From Bosea sp. 685 (GTDB lineage Bacteria; Pseudomonadota; Alphaproteobacteria; Rhizobiales; Beijerinckiaceae), in NCBI RefSeq assembly GCF_031884435.1, contig NZ_CP134779.1, positions 2,604,001 through 2,668,000 on the forward strand: a DNA stretch of 64,000 nt, in the 5' to 3' direction. The number at the start of each line of letters is the position of its first letter. Within the stretch, counting starts at the first letter, position 1. The notes beneath the pieces are model-generated. The model was given only the letters and a program-made list of their open reading frames with translations. It had not been told where the DNA came from and did no database searches. This document shows positions 1-9,566 of the stretch, piece by piece. The position numbers and the translations under genes were made by a program.

Positions 1-155
1 CGATCAGGCCGCTGCTCGACCGATTGCATCTGACCGTGGGCCGCCGGAATTGGGGCTATCAGCTCCGTTTCGGGCTTCTGGGTGTCGAGGCGCATGATTT
101 CGAGATCATCGCCTCCGCGATGTCGGCTCATGCGGTAAACGCAGATTCGCTGTAG
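1..155 (+). CDS. C-terminal fragment of an unidentified protein
   Basis: The window opens inside a reading frame (first full codon at base 3) that runs for 50 residues and stops with TAG at 153-155. The tail contains RRNWGYQLRFGLLGVE followed by a short acidic/alanine-rich end. I do not recognise the family from so short a piece. It is on the same strand as the following genes. Codon usage is GC-rich and typical of the window, so it is probably the true 3' end of a gene. Confidence 0.45.
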   Translation, partial: IRPLLDRLHLTVGRRNWGYQLRFGLLGVEAHDFEIIASAMSAHAVNADSL

Positions 156-288
156 TGCCGTTTGCTCGCAGAGCTCTCAGTATTGCTGGCTAAGCATCGT
201 CCTGTTGCATCACGGGGCGCGCGAGGCTAATCAGGCGACGGGTGGGGGAGGTAAAGTATGAAGATCATGCTTAGAATTATAACCAAGG

Positions 289-699
289 ATGGCCGAGATG
301 ACCTCTCCTAAGAATTTTATTTATATCGTCGCCGCGAGTGCTTTCCTGGCCTCAGGCGCATCGGCGCTGGCCCAGACCCCGACCCAGGCCGACCAGCTCA
401 AGCTCGCCTATCAGGCCGGGCGAAACCAGCTCGGCATTCTGAGCTATTGCAACGACAAGGGCTTCGTTGGCAGCGACGTCATCGACATCCAGAAGAAGTT
501 GCTCGGCATGGTGCCGGTTCCCGCCGACAAGAGCGGCGGCGATGCGGCTGAAGCCCAGGGCCGCACCGGCACCATCGCGGCGATGGGCATCCAACAGAAT
601 ATCGAGGCGATCGCCAAGGCGCAGAACGCCACGGCTGAAACCTACTGCAAGCAGATCGGCGCAGTGATCACGCAGATGGGCGCGGCCCTGCCGAAATAA
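289..699 (+). CDS. small exported hypothetical protein
   Basis: This 136-residue protein begins with a Sec-type signal peptide: a polar start, a hydrophobic stretch FIYIVAASAFLASGASA, and a likely signal peptidase I site at ALA-Q near residue 29. The mature part is mostly helical with two cysteines (SYCNDKGF and ETYCKQIG), which could form a periplasmic disulfide. Small secreted proteins of this appearance in Hyphomicrobiales are sometimes labelled pore-forming ESAT-6-like; I can only say the look is compatible. A second in-frame ATG lies at 298. Function unknown. It stands alone ahead of rpsB. Confidence 0.7.
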   Translation: MAEMTSPKNFIYIVAASAFLASGASALAQTPTQADQLKLAYQAGRNQLGILSYCNDKGFVGSDVIDIQKKLLGMVPVPADKSGGDAAEAQGRTGTIAAMGIQQNIEAIAKAQNATAETYCKQIGAVITQMGAALPK

Positions 700-730
700 G
701 GCTTGATCGCCTTCGCTAGAACGCGACGAC

Positions 731-767
731 CCCGGCCCCACGCAACGAGCTTGCGTCGCGGGCCGGG
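731..767 (+). other. GC-rich two-segment hairpin upstream of rpsB
   Basis: The arms CCCGGCCC (731-738) plus ACGCAA (740-745) pair with TTGCGT (751-756) plus GGGCCGGG (760-767). It follows the small exported gene by about 30 bp and precedes rpsB by about 185 bp. No T-tract follows, so it is not a canonical intrinsic terminator. It could be a Rho-assisted end, or part of the long rpsB leader. Confidence 0.4.
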
Positions 768-951
768 ACATTCATGCGGTTTGTGATCCCGCCAGCCGGC
801 GGGCACCTTGCATTCCCGCGCCATCCCCTGTATGGCGCAGCCCATCCCACATGGGGAGCATCGCTTCATACTCGAGGCGTTCCGGTGACTTGGCAGCTTA
901 TGCCTCGTTCATTCGCACCCCAGAGGCTCAACCGGAAGGACGTTTGATACC

Positions 952-1956
<1,005 letters not shown>

Positions 1957-1965
1957 TCTAAATTC

Positions 1966-1990
1966 CGCGACGCGTCATCGGCGCGTCGCG
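1966..1990 (+). other. rpsB-tsf intergenic hairpin
   Basis: A perfect 9-bp inverted repeat, CGCGACGCG (1966-1974) and CGCGTCGCG (1982-1990), with a 7-nt loop, lies 10 bp after the rpsB stop. There is no T-run. In the rpsB-tsf operons of other bacteria a structure here can reduce read-through or stabilise the upstream message; that role is inferred. Confidence 0.5.
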
Positions 1991-2134
1991 AAAGCGCATT
2001 CTTCAATGATGTGAGATGAGCGCCGGCGGCCGGAAACGGAGCGTCGGCGTTCTTCCTTCAAGTGATGTTTCGAGACGAATTGCGTGGCTGCCCCCGGTGA
2101 GGGCGCAGGCCGCATGACAATAAGGACAAGGCAA

Positions 2135-3058
2135 ATGGCAGCGATCACCGCCGGCATGGTGAAGGAACTCCGCGACAAGACCGGCGCGGGCATGATGGAC
2201 TGTAAGACCGCGCTCAGCGCCGTCGACGGCAACATCGAGGCCGCGATCGACTGGCTGCGCACCAAGGGCCTCGCCAAGGCCGCGAAGAAGGCTGGCCGCG
2301 TCGCTGCCGAAGGTCTCGTCGCTGTTGCGATCGTCGGCCATAACGGCGTTGTCATCGAGCTGAATTCGGAGACGGATTTCGTCGCGCGCAACCTCGAATT
2401 CCAGGCGCTCGCTCATGGCATCGCCAATGTCGCGCTTGAGCGCGGCGGCGACGTCGATGCGGTGCTCGCGCATCACTACCCCGGCGGCGGTACGGTTGCC
2501 GAGGCGATCGCCAACGCCATCGCCACCATCGGCGAGAACATGACGCTGCGCCGCGTCGCGCCGCTGAAGGTCTCGGCCGGCCTGATCGGCTCTTACGTCC
2601 ATGGCGCGGTCGCCGACGGCCTCGGCAAGATCGGTGTCATCGTCGCGCTGGAATCGACCGGCAATGCCGACGAGCTCGCCGTGCTCGGCCGTCAGCTCGC
2701 CATGCATGTCGCGGCGACCAACCCGGTTGCGCTCGATCTCGCTTCGGTCGATCCCGAGGTGCTGGCTCGCGAGAAGGCGATCCTGGCCGAGAAGAATGCC
2801 GGCAAGCCTGCCCATGTGCTCGAGAAGATCACCGAGAGCGGCCTGAAGAGCTACGCCAAGGAATATTGCCTGCTCGAGCAGGCCTATATCCATGACGGCT
2901 CGAAGTCGGTCGGCCAGGTGCTCAAGGAGATCGAAGGCAAGGTCGGCGCTCCGGTGAAGCTCACCGGCTTCGCGCGCTTTGCGCTCGGCGAAGGCATCGA
3001 GAAGGAAGAGCAGGATTTCGCGGCGGAAGTCGCAGCCGCCGGCGGCACGACGGGCTGA
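2135..3058 (+). CDS. tsf: elongation factor Ts
   Basis: EF-Ts is the guanine nucleotide exchange factor that releases GDP from EF-Tu. The 307-residue product has the N-terminal UBA-like domain with the family signature [16 protein letters not shown], then the [17 protein letters not shown] segment and two dimerisation domains. A longer reading frame begins 17 codons upstream. ATG 2135 is chosen because AAGGACAAG precedes it and [17 protein letters not shown] matches the family N-terminus. It is the second gene of the rpsB-tsf pair and is followed by a strong terminator. Confidence 0.97.
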   Translation: MAAITAGMVKELRDKTGAGMMDCKTALSAVDGNIEAAIDWLRTKGLAKAAKKAGRVAAEGLVAVAIVGHNGVVIELNSETDFVARNLEFQALAHGIANVALERGGDVDAVLAHHYPGGGTVAEAIANAIATIGENMTLRRVAPLKVSAGLIGSYVHGAVADGLGKIGVIVALESTGNADELAVLGRQLAMHVAATNPVALDLASVDPEVLAREKAILAEKNAGKPAHVLEKITESGLKSYAKEYCLLEQAYIHDGSKSVGQVLKEIEGKVGAPVKLTGFARFALGEGIEKEEQDFAAEVAAAGGTTG

Positions 3059-3080
3059 AATGCCGGTTGACGATTGAGAA

Positions 3081-3108
3081 AAAGGCCGCGCCCAGCGCGG
3101 CCTTTTTT
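3081..3108 (+). terminator. intrinsic terminator of rpsB-tsf
   Basis: GGCCGCGC (3084-3091), loop CCA, GCGCGGCC (3095-3102), then six T residues (3103-3108); three A residues before the stem extend the pairing. It lies 22 bp past the tsf stop and separates tsf from pyrH. Confidence 0.9.
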
Positions 3109-3149
3109 GTAAGAAGATGGCTGCGGATACGAATCGAGTTCGCGTTAGC

Positions 3150-3195
3150 GCATCGGCCCGAAAAGTGGGAACCGGTTTTCGGGACAAGCCGATGC
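3150..3195. repeat. dispersed palindromic repeat, type A copy 1
   Basis: Arms GCATCGGC and GCCGATGC enclose an inner inverted repeat CCGAAAA/TTTTCGG around the core GTGGGAACCGG. The same core, AAAAGTGGG(A/C)ACCGGTTTT, recurs at 16652-16701 and 35289-35335. This is the sort of short REP-like element that is abundant in Hyphomicrobiales genomes. It lies between the tsf terminator and pyrH. Confidence 0.8.
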
Positions 3196-3207
3196 AAGAT
3201 TAAAGCC

Positions 3208-3250
3208 CTACAGCATCAGACCGAATACGATATTCGGTCTGATGCTGTAG
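3208..3250. promoter_or_regulatory. perfect 20-bp inverted repeat immediately before the pyrH RBS
   Basis: Arm 3208-3227 (CTACAGCATCAGACCGAATA) is the exact reverse complement of 3231-3250, with a 3-nt loop CGA. It ends 3 bp before the Shine-Dalgarno GGGAG (3254-3258) and 16 bp before the GTG start of pyrH. It could be an operator, a 5'-UTR hairpin, or simply the second half of a repeat element: a similar-shaped hairpin follows the type A repeat at 35361-35399. Confidence 0.75.
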
Positions 3251-3266
3251 CTAGGGAGACGAATCC

Positions 3267-3974
3267 GTGAGACCTAAACGCGTCCTTGTGAAGCTCTCCG
3301 GCGAAGCCCTTGCGGGACAAGCGGGATCTGGCCTCGACGGTCACACGCTGACGGCGCTGGCGGCTGATATTGCACATGCCGCACGCGAAGGCGTCGAGAT
3401 CGCCATCGTGGTCGGCGGCGGCAATTTCTTTCGTGGCCTGCAGGGCCTGAACAAGGGTCTCGATCGGCCGAGCGCCGATTCCATCGGCATGCTCGGTACG
3501 GTGATGAACGCGCTTGCCCTCGAACACGCGATCGAGACCGCTGGCGCCCCGGCGCGCGCGATGTCGGCCGTGCCGATGCCCTCGCTCTGCGAAAGCTATG
3601 CGCGCCGCCGTGCCCTCGACCATCTCAGCAACGGCAAGGTGGTGATTCTGGGCGGCGGTACCGGAAACCCCTATTTCACCACCGATACGGGCGCCGCGCT
3701 GCGCGCCGCCGAGCTCGATTGCAGCCACCTGCTCAAGGCGACGCAGGTCGATGGTGTCTACACTGCCGATCCCAAGATCGATCCGAAGGCGACGCGCTAT
3801 GACACGCTGACCCATGCCGAGGCGATCAAGCGCGACCTCAAGGTGATGGACACCGCAGCCTTCGCCCTGGCGCGCGATGCCGGCCTCACCATCGTCGTGT
3901 TCTCGATCGCCGAGACCGGCGCGCTTGCGGCCGTGCTGCGCGGCGAGGGCAGGGCGACATACGTCACTCCCTGA
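3267..3974 (+). CDS. pyrH: UMP kinase
   Basis: UMP kinase phosphorylates UMP to UDP in the cytoplasm. It is the bacterial amino-acid-kinase-fold hexamer, usually activated by GTP and inhibited by UTP. The 235-residue length is typical. Visible motifs are the N-terminal KLSGEALAG, the glycine-rich VVGGGNFFRG, and the later GGGTGNPYFTTDT. The start is GTG 3267 with GGGAG nine bases upstream. It belongs to the translation/envelope cluster. In many relatives frr follows directly, but here a repeat and an antisense VOC gene intervene. Confidence 0.97.
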   Translation: MRPKRVLVKLSGEALAGQAGSGLDGHTLTALAADIAHAAREGVEIAIVVGGGNFFRGLQGLNKGLDRPSADSIGMLGTVMNALALEHAIETAGAPARAMSAVPMPSLCESYARRRALDHLSNGKVVILGGGTGNPYFTTDTGAALRAAELDCSHLLKATQVDGVYTADPKIDPKATRYDTLTHAEAIKRDLKVMDTAAFALARDAGLTIVVFSIAETGALAAVLRGEGRATYVTP

Positions 3975-4019
3975 GGCTGGGCCGAGCCAGCCGGGCTGTC
4001 CGCTCAGGCGTGTGGGGTC

Positions 4020-4122
4020 AGAGTATTTCCACGTTTCTCCGAATCGCGGAAATGCTCTACCTCCTTGTTTTATCGCATTGTCTTCACGCGAACCGGTGTC
4101 CGCTTCGCTCGAAAATGCTCTA
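4020..4122. repeat. dispersed repeat, type B copy 1
   Basis: About 103 bp, from AGAGTATTTCC to GAAAATGCTCTAG, with an internal inverted repeat (CCGAATCGCGG) and the core CACGCGAACCGGTG near its end. A close copy lies at 16703-16806 (shared: TCTCCGAATCGCG, AAATGCTCTA, CTCCTTGTTTTA, TCTTCACGCGAACCGGTG, CTTCGCTCGAAAA). The distal end supplies the stop codon of the antisense VOC gene (CTA at 4120-4122). Confidence 0.8.
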
Positions 4123-4533
4123 GTAGCTGGCCCAGACACCCGGGCTCATCAGTTCGAGCAAGTGGCCATCCGGATCGCGGAGATAGAGGCTTTCTCCGCC
4201 GCGTTCCCAGCTCATGCGGCCCTCGATGGCGACGCCATGCTGGTTCAATCTGGTCTCCCAGGCGGGTAATTCTTCGGCGTCGACGGCGAAGCAGATATGC
4301 AGCGGTCCCGATCCGTCATGCGGGGGAATGATTCCGTTGGGTGATGTCTGACTGCTAAGTGATTCTCCACGCTGGAACAGCAGCAACACGCTCGACCCGC
4401 CTATGTCGTAAGCGTACAATGTCTTGGTGCGTAGCATCGCCTCAACTTCAAAAACGTTCTCGTAAAACGCTGCGGCGCGTTCGAGATCGTCGACGTAAAG
4501 TGCGGTCTCGATAATGCGATTCAGGCGTGGCAT
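4120..4533 (-). CDS. VOC-superfamily (glyoxalase-like) protein
   Basis: This 137-residue protein is one vicinal-oxygen-chelate domain pair. It starts IIETALYVDDLERAAAFYENVF, continues with PLHICFAV in the middle, and ends SLYLRDPDGHLLELMSPGVW. His-79 (LHI) and Glu-127 (LLEL) fall where VOC enzymes carry metal ligands. The substrate is unknown; lyase, dioxygenase and resistance roles all occur in this superfamily. It is transcribed against the flanking pyrH and frr. ATG 4533 is preferred over a longer frame because family homology begins there. Its stop codon lies in the end of a dispersed repeat. Confidence 0.85.
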   Translation of the reverse strand: MPRLNRIIETALYVDDLERAAAFYENVFEVEAMLRTKTLYAYDIGGSSVLLLFQRGESLSSQTSPNGIIPPHDGSGPLHICFAVDAEELPAWETRLNQHGVAIEGRMSWERGGESLYLRDPDGHLLELMSPGVWASY

Positions 4534-4723
4534 GGCCGACTCCGGTGTCTGGACTTGGTTCGGGGGGCTCGCCATGGCGGAACCGAATGAACGGGCGGTC
4601 AACCCCGCTGCGTCCAGCTGTTCCGTTCTGGAACCGCGGCGGCGCATGAAATCCTTGACCCTGCGCGGACCCGCCGCCATGGTCGCGCCCGGTTTCGTAT
4701 AAGCTCTCAAGGTCTTGAAGATA

Positions 4724-5287
4724 ATGGCCCAGACGACATTCGATCTCGCGGACGTGAAGCGCCGCATGCAGAGTTCGCTCCAGTCCTTCAAGGGCGATCT
4801 CGCCTCGCTGCGCAGCGGTCGCGCTTCCGCCAACATGCTCGACCCGATCCAGGTCGAGGCCTATGGCGCCCGCACGCCGCTCAGCCAGCTCGCGACCGTC
4901 AGCGTACCGGAAGCCCGCTTGCTCAGCGTCCAGGTCTGGGATCGCAGCATGACCGCGGCCGTTGAAAAGGCGATTCGCGAATCCGATCTCGGCCTCAACC
5001 CGCAGACGGAAGGCCAGGTGCTGCGCATCCGTATTCCGGAGCTGAACGAGCAGCGCCGCAAGGAGATGGTCAAGGTCGCCCATAAATACGCCGAGGATGC
5101 CAAGATCGCAGTGCGCCATGTCCGCCGCGACGGCATCGACCTGATCAAGAAGCTGGAAAAGGACGGCCACCTCACCAAGGATGACGTGGTGCGGCAGTCC
5201 GATCAGGTCCAGAAGGCCACCGACCAGCATATCGCCGAGATCGACCAGGCGCTGGCGGCGAAGGAAAAAGAGATTCTGCACGTCTGA
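4724..5287 (+). CDS. frr: ribosome recycling factor
   Basis: RRF, with EF-G, splits post-termination ribosomes. The 187-residue product has the three-helix-bundle family features: DVKRRMQSSLQSFKGDLASLRSGRAS near the N-terminus (helix 1 with the SLRSGRA signature), the PLSQLATVSVPEARLL hinge domain, and a long C-terminal helix with LTKDDV. A TTG three codons upstream (4715) is in frame, but ATG 4724 gives the usual length and has TGAAG just before it. uppS follows after 93 bp. Confidence 0.96.
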   Translation: MAQTTFDLADVKRRMQSSLQSFKGDLASLRSGRASANMLDPIQVEAYGARTPLSQLATVSVPEARLLSVQVWDRSMTAAVEKAIRESDLGLNPQTEGQVLRIRIPELNEQRRKEMVKVAHKYAEDAKIAVRHVRRDGIDLIKKLEKDGHLTKDDVVRQSDQVQKATDQHIAEIDQALAAKEKEILHV

Positions 5288-5380
5288 GGCACGGGTTTCC
5301 GAGACGAGGACTGAGATCAAGCCTGCGCGGGAATACCCGCGCGACGCTCATCACGGCGCTAGGCCGAACGAGGCATTGGA

Positions 5381-6142
5381 ATGTCAGCAGGCCAGCGTCA
5401 GGGGCAGCAGCCCGCAGGCCCCAGCCATGTCGCCATCATCATGGATGGCAATGGGCGTTGGGCGCAGATGCGCGGCCTGCCGCGTCAGGAGGGTCATCGG
5501 CGTGGGCTCGAAGCCCTGCGCCGCACGGTCAAGAACGCGGGCGAACTCGGCATCGCGGTGCTGACGCTCTACAGCTTCTCGACCGAGAACTGGCGCCGGC
5601 CCCAGGCCGAGGTCTCCTTCCTGATGGGGCTGCTGAAGCGTTTCGTCGAAAAAGATCTCGCCGAGCTCGACGCCTCCGGGGTGAAAGTCCGCATCATCGG
5701 CGGCCGCGAGGATCTCGCTCCTGATTTGCGCCGTCTGGTCGAGCATGCCGAGGCCATGACCTGCAACAATACCGGCATGACGCTCGCCATCGCCTTCAAC
5801 TATGGCTCGCGCGACGAGATTGTCCGCACGGCCCGCGCGCTGGCTGCCGAGGTCGCTGCCGGCCGCATTGCGGCGAGCGCGATCGACGAGGCCCTGTTCT
5901 CAAGCCGCCTGGACACGAGCGATCTGCCCGATCCGGAACTGGTGATCCGCACCTCCGGCGAGACGCGGATCTCGAATTTCCTGCTCTGGCAGGCAGCCTA
6001 TGCCGAATTTGTCTTCTCGCCGGTCCTCTGGCCGGACTTCGATCGCGCCGCTCTGGAAGACGCGCTCGCCGAGTATCGTCGTCGCGAGCGCCGCTTCGGC
6101 GGGGTGTCAGAGCCCGCAGACCGCAATGTGGGGGCAGCGTGA
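5381..6142 (+). CDS. uppS: (di-trans,poly-cis)-undecaprenyl-diphosphate synthase
   Basis: This cis-prenyltransferase condenses eight isopentenyl diphosphates onto farnesyl diphosphate to make the C55 lipid carrier for peptidoglycan and O-antigen. Catalytic [13 protein letters not shown] (Asp of MDGNGRW binds Mg/diphosphate) lies near residue 20. It is followed by [13 protein letters not shown] and the C-terminal [19 protein letters not shown] with conserved arginines. The 253-residue length is normal. Its stop overlaps the GTG start of cdsA (GTGA at 6139-6142), indicating translational coupling. Confidence 0.97.
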   Translation: MSAGQRQGQQPAGPSHVAIIMDGNGRWAQMRGLPRQEGHRRGLEALRRTVKNAGELGIAVLTLYSFSTENWRRPQAEVSFLMGLLKRFVEKDLAELDASGVKVRIIGGREDLAPDLRRLVEHAEAMTCNNTGMTLAIAFNYGSRDEIVRTARALAAEVAAGRIAASAIDEALFSSRLDTSDLPDPELVIRTSGETRISNFLLWQAAYAEFVFSPVLWPDFDRAALEDALAEYRRRERRFGGVSEPADRNVGAA

Positions 6143-6963
6143 ATGAGCCCCGCTCCGACGCCGCGCCGGTCGCCTCCAGCGAACTGAAGCTGCGGGTTGC
6201 GTCGGCTCTTGTCCTGGCGGCGGGCATTCTTGCTGCGACGTTTTGGGGAGGCTGGCCGTTCCAACTGGTCTGGACGCTCGTGGCGGGCCTTGTCGCTTAT
6301 GAGTGGCTCTCGATCGTCAGCCGCCAGAACGCGGTTGCGGCAGGTATCGGGGTCGTGCTTGCGGGGCTGCTGCTCGGGTTTTCGCCGGCAAGCCCACCGG
6401 CGCTGGCGGGTGTCGCGGCTGCGCTGGCCCTGTGTGGAGCGGTGCTGACGCCCTTGACCCAGAATCGCCTGGCGCTCGAAATCTGCGGTGTCGCCTATGC
6501 GCTGGCCTTCGCGCTCGTCACGCCGGCCTTGCGCGCGGTTCCCGATCTTGGCCTGGCTCTGATCATCTGGAGCTTCGCGGCGGTCTGGTTCACCGACATC
6601 GCGGCTTATTTCACGGGCCGCACGCTGGGCGGCCCCAAATTGATGCCGCGTTTCAGCCCGAAGAAGACCTGGTCCGGCGCGATCGGCGGCACGATGGCGG
6701 GCACGCTCGGAGGCTATGCGGTCTGGGCGCTGACGCCTCAGGCGGCGACGGTCGTCGGGCCAGGCCTCGCGATTGCCGCGTCGTTCGCGGCCTCCGTCCT
6801 CAGCCAGGCTGGCGATCTCTTCGAATCCGCTATCAAGCGGCGCTTCGGAGCGAAGGATTCGAGCCGATTGATCCCCGGCCATGGCGGTTTCCTGGATCGC
6901 CTGGATGGCTATTGGGCCGTGCTGGTCTTCGCTGGGCTGCTGCTCTTCCTGACGCGTCTTTGA
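6139..6963 (+). CDS. cdsA: phosphatidate cytidylyltransferase (CDP-diglyceride synthase)
   Basis: CdsA converts phosphatidic acid and CTP to CDP-diacylglycerol, precursor of all phospholipids, at the inner membrane. The 274-residue protein is a chain of hydrophobic helices, with the soluble catalytic motif [26 protein letters not shown] near residue 155 and the C-terminal signature [13 protein letters not shown] plus [16 protein letters not shown] start 6139 overlaps uppS by four bases. dxr follows after 27 bp; a duplicated 11-mer GACGTTGAGAA lies in that gap. Confidence 0.96.
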   Translation: MNEPRSDAAPVASSELKLRVASALVLAAGILAATFWGGWPFQLVWTLVAGLVAYEWLSIVSRQNAVAAGIGVVLAGLLLGFSPASPPALAGVAAALALCGAVLTPLTQNRLALEICGVAYALAFALVTPALRAVPDLGLALIIWSFAAVWFTDIAAYFTGRTLGGPKLMPRFSPKKTWSGAIGGTMAGTLGGYAVWALTPQAATVVGPGLAIAASFAASVLSQAGDLFESAIKRRFGAKDSSRLIPGHGGFLDRLDGYWAVLVFAGLLLFLTRL

Positions 6964-6990
6964 CGTTGAGAATCGGACGTTGAGAACCTG

Positions 6991-8145
6991 ATGCTTCGCA
7001 CCGTCACCCTGCTCGGCGCCACGGGCTCGATCGGCCGCTCGACCCGCGAGGTCGTCGCCGAGAATCCCGATCGTCTCGCGATCTCGGCTGTTGTCGGCGG
7101 CAGGGATGCGGCGGCGCTCGCCAAGGTCGCCATCGAGACCGGGGCGCGTTTCGCGGCACTGGCCGACGAGGGCGGTGCGGCGGCGCTGGCGGCGGCTCTG
7201 TCGGGCAGCGGCATCGCTCATGGCGCGGGGCGCTCGGCCGTGTTCGATGCCGTGGCGATGCCGAGTGATATCGTCGTCAGCGCGATTTCCGGAGCGGCAG
7301 GGCTGGAGGCGACCTTTGCGGCACTGACGCCAGGCAGGGTTGTGGCGCTCGCCAACAAGGAAAGCCTCGTTTGCGCCGGCGCCGCCGTCATGGCGCGCGC
7401 GCAAGCGGTTGGCGTGCGGATACTACCGCTCGATTCCGAACATAACGCTTTGTTCCAAGTCCTTGGCACTGAGCCGATCTCGGCCATCCGCACCATGACG
7501 CTGACGGCTTCGGGCGGACCCTTCCGCACCTGGAGCGTCGAGCAAATCGCCGCGGCGCGGCCGGAGCAGGCGCTGGCTCATCCCAACTACGCGATGGGCG
7601 CCAAGATCACGATCGATTCCGCCAGCATGATGAACAAGGGGCTGGAGCTGATCGAGGCCTGCTTCCTGTTCGGATTGCGCCATGACCAGCTCGACGTGCT
7701 GGTGCATCCACAGCAGATCGTCCACGGGCTCGTGACCTTCCGCGACGGTTCGGTCAGCGCCGGCATGGCCGTGCCCGATATGCGGGTCGCCGCTGCCCAT
7801 TGCTTGGGTGTGGACGGCAGGCTCGATGCGCCGCCGACGCGCTTCCTGGACCTTGCACTGACAGCGCCACTCGCCTTCGAGCGCCCCGATCTCGTGCGCT
7901 TCCCGGCGCTCGGCCTTGCCATGGCGGCGTTGGCACAAGGCGGCGCCATGCCGGGGATCCTCAACGCGGCCAATGAGATAGCCGTCGCGGCTTATCTCGC
8001 CGGTGCGATCAATTTTCCTGGAATCGCTGCATTGGTGGAGGCCGTCTGCAGCCAATCGGCGCCGCAGATGGCGGCTCCGGCAGACGTTGCCGCTGCCCTG
8101 GCTATTGACCAAGATGCGAGAAAGCGCGCGCGGGCGCTCTTGTAG
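6991..8145 (+). CDS. dxr: 1-deoxy-D-xylulose-5-phosphate reductoisomerase
   Basis: Dxr makes 2-C-methyl-D-erythritol 4-phosphate, the committed MEP-pathway step to the isoprenoids used by UppS. The NADPH fold is at the N-terminus (LLGATGSIGRST). Then come ALANKESLVCAG, the metal/substrate region PLDSEHNALFQ, the flexible loop TASGGPFR, and NAANEIAVAAYLAG. The 384-residue length matches the family. It lies between cdsA and rseP on the same strand with short gaps, a common alphaproteobacterial order. Confidence 0.97.
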   Translation: MLRTVTLLGATGSIGRSTREVVAENPDRLAISAVVGGRDAAALAKVAIETGARFAALADEGGAAALAAALSGSGIAHGAGRSAVFDAVAMPSDIVVSAISGAAGLEATFAALTPGRVVALANKESLVCAGAAVMARAQAVGVRILPLDSEHNALFQVLGTEPISAIRTMTLTASGGPFRTWSVEQIAAARPEQALAHPNYAMGAKITIDSASMMNKGLELIEACFLFGLRHDQLDVLVHPQQIVHGLVTFRDGSVSAGMAVPDMRVAAAHCLGVDGRLDAPPTRFLDLALTAPLAFERPDLVRFPALGLAMAALAQGGAMPGILNAANEIAVAAYLAGAINFPGIAALVEAVCSQSAPQMAAPADVAAALAIDQDARKRARALL

Positions 8146-8192
8146 TAGACCCCTTTCGCTGTCACCTAAGGGCGACAGATCGGGAGTTGTTG

Positions 8193-9341
8193 ATGGAATT
8201 CGTAGCGACAATCTGGAATGCGGGTAGCTCCCTGCTGGGCTATGTCGTGCCGTTTCTGTTCGTCCTCGCCATTGTCGTCTTCATCCATGAACTTGGGCAT
8301 TTTCTCGTCGGCCGCTGGTGCGGCGTCGATGTGAAGGTGTTCTCGATCGGCTTCGGCCGCGAGATCTACGGCTTCAACGACAAGCACGGCACGCGCTGGC
8401 GCATCGCCCTGATCCCGCTCGGCGGCTATGTGAAGTTCTCCGGCGACGCCGACGCGTCGAGTGCGCCCGACAATGCCGAAGTCGCGCAGATGACGCCGCA
8501 GGAGCGGGCGCGTTCCTTCCCAGCGCAGTCGATCGGCGAACGAGCCGCCATCGTCGCCGCCGGGCCGATCGCCAATTTCCTGCTCGCGATCTTCATCTTC
8601 GCTGCCACCGTGTTCCTGTTCGGCAAGCAGGTCTTGATCCCAAGGGTCGATCAGGTCGTCGCCGGGGGCGCTGCCGAACGAGCAGGCTTGCAGGCGGGCG
8701 ATCTCGTCGTCGCGATCGACGGCCAGCCGATCGGCAGCTTCAGTGATATGCAGCGCGTCATCTCGGCGCGGCCCAATGAGGTGGTCTCGGTCACCATCGA
8801 ACGCGCCGGCGCCACACTCACGATTCCGGTGACGCCTGCCTTGACCGAGACGAAGTCGCCGCTTGGCAAGCAACGGCTGGGATTCATCGGAGTCCAGGCG
8901 TCGAGCAAGGCAGAGGATTGGAAAGTCCAGCAATTCGGGCCGTTGGAAGCGCTGCGCAACGGCGTCTCCGAGACCTGGTTCGTGGTCAAGCAGACCTATG
9001 ATTACATCGGCAAACTGGTCAGCGGGCGCGAATCGACGGACCAGCTGTCGGGGCCGATCCGGATCGCCCAGGTTTCCGGCCTGGTGGCGTCGAATGGCGG
9101 GTTTCTGGCCCTGATCAACCTGGCGGCGATCCTGTCCGTCTCGATTGGCCTGATGAACCTGCTCCCGGTCCCGATACTCGACGGCGGGCATCTCATGTTT
9201 TACGCGATAGAAACACTTCGCGGCCGGCCGCTCAGTGAACGTGCTCAGGAAATCGGCTTCCGCGTCGGGGCCTGTCTCGTCCTGATGCTGATGCTGTTTG
9301 TAACCTGGAATGACATCCTTCACGTCCGTTCGCAGCTTTGA
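8193..9341 (+). CDS. rseP: RseP-type site-2 membrane metalloprotease
   Basis: This M50 intramembrane protease cleaves anti-sigma factors and remnant signal peptides in envelope stress signalling. It is 382 residues long with four predicted membrane segments. The zinc motif HELGH is at residues 32-36 within the first segment, a PDZ domain is central (VVAGGAAERAGLQAGDLVVAIDG), and the second metal-ligand motif NLLPVPILDGGHL lies in the third segment. E. coli RseP has two PDZ domains; only one is evident here. ATG 8193 follows GGGAG at 8182-8186; two in-frame TTG codons precede it. bamA is next, after 225 bp. Confidence 0.95.
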   Translation: MEFVATIWNAGSSLLGYVVPFLFVLAIVVFIHELGHFLVGRWCGVDVKVFSIGFGREIYGFNDKHGTRWRIALIPLGGYVKFSGDADASSAPDNAEVAQMTPQERARSFPAQSIGERAAIVAAGPIANFLLAIFIFAATVFLFGKQVLIPRVDQVVAGGAAERAGLQAGDLVVAIDGQPIGSFSDMQRVISARPNEVVSVTIERAGATLTIPVTPALTETKSPLGKQRLGFIGVQASSKAEDWKVQQFGPLEALRNGVSETWFVVKQTYDYIGKLVSGRESTDQLSGPIRIAQVSGLVASNGGFLALINLAAILSVSIGLMNLLPVPILDGGHLMFYAIETLRGRPLSERAQEIGFRVGACLVLMLMLFVTWNDILHVRSQL

Positions 9342-9566
9342 CCGGATTTTCACGTCCTGGCCGCGCCGCTTTGCGGCGGAATCGCGGCAGGACGCGTGGC
9401 CTCCTGGCAACGAGGCGCTTAAAAATATTTTGTTAACGACAATGGCGGTTTGCGTCCTGCAGGAAACTTTGTAGAAGCGTTTGGACTGCAATGTCGCCAC
9501 GCCGCTGCCCCTAGGCGGTGGTCCCCGGTTGGGGTGGCGACCCGAGAAAATGGAATAGGCGACCCG

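Noticed and set aside
3117..3200. Frames running through the tsf-pyrH gap on both strands
   Set aside because: They consist of terminator and repeat sequence and have no protein features.
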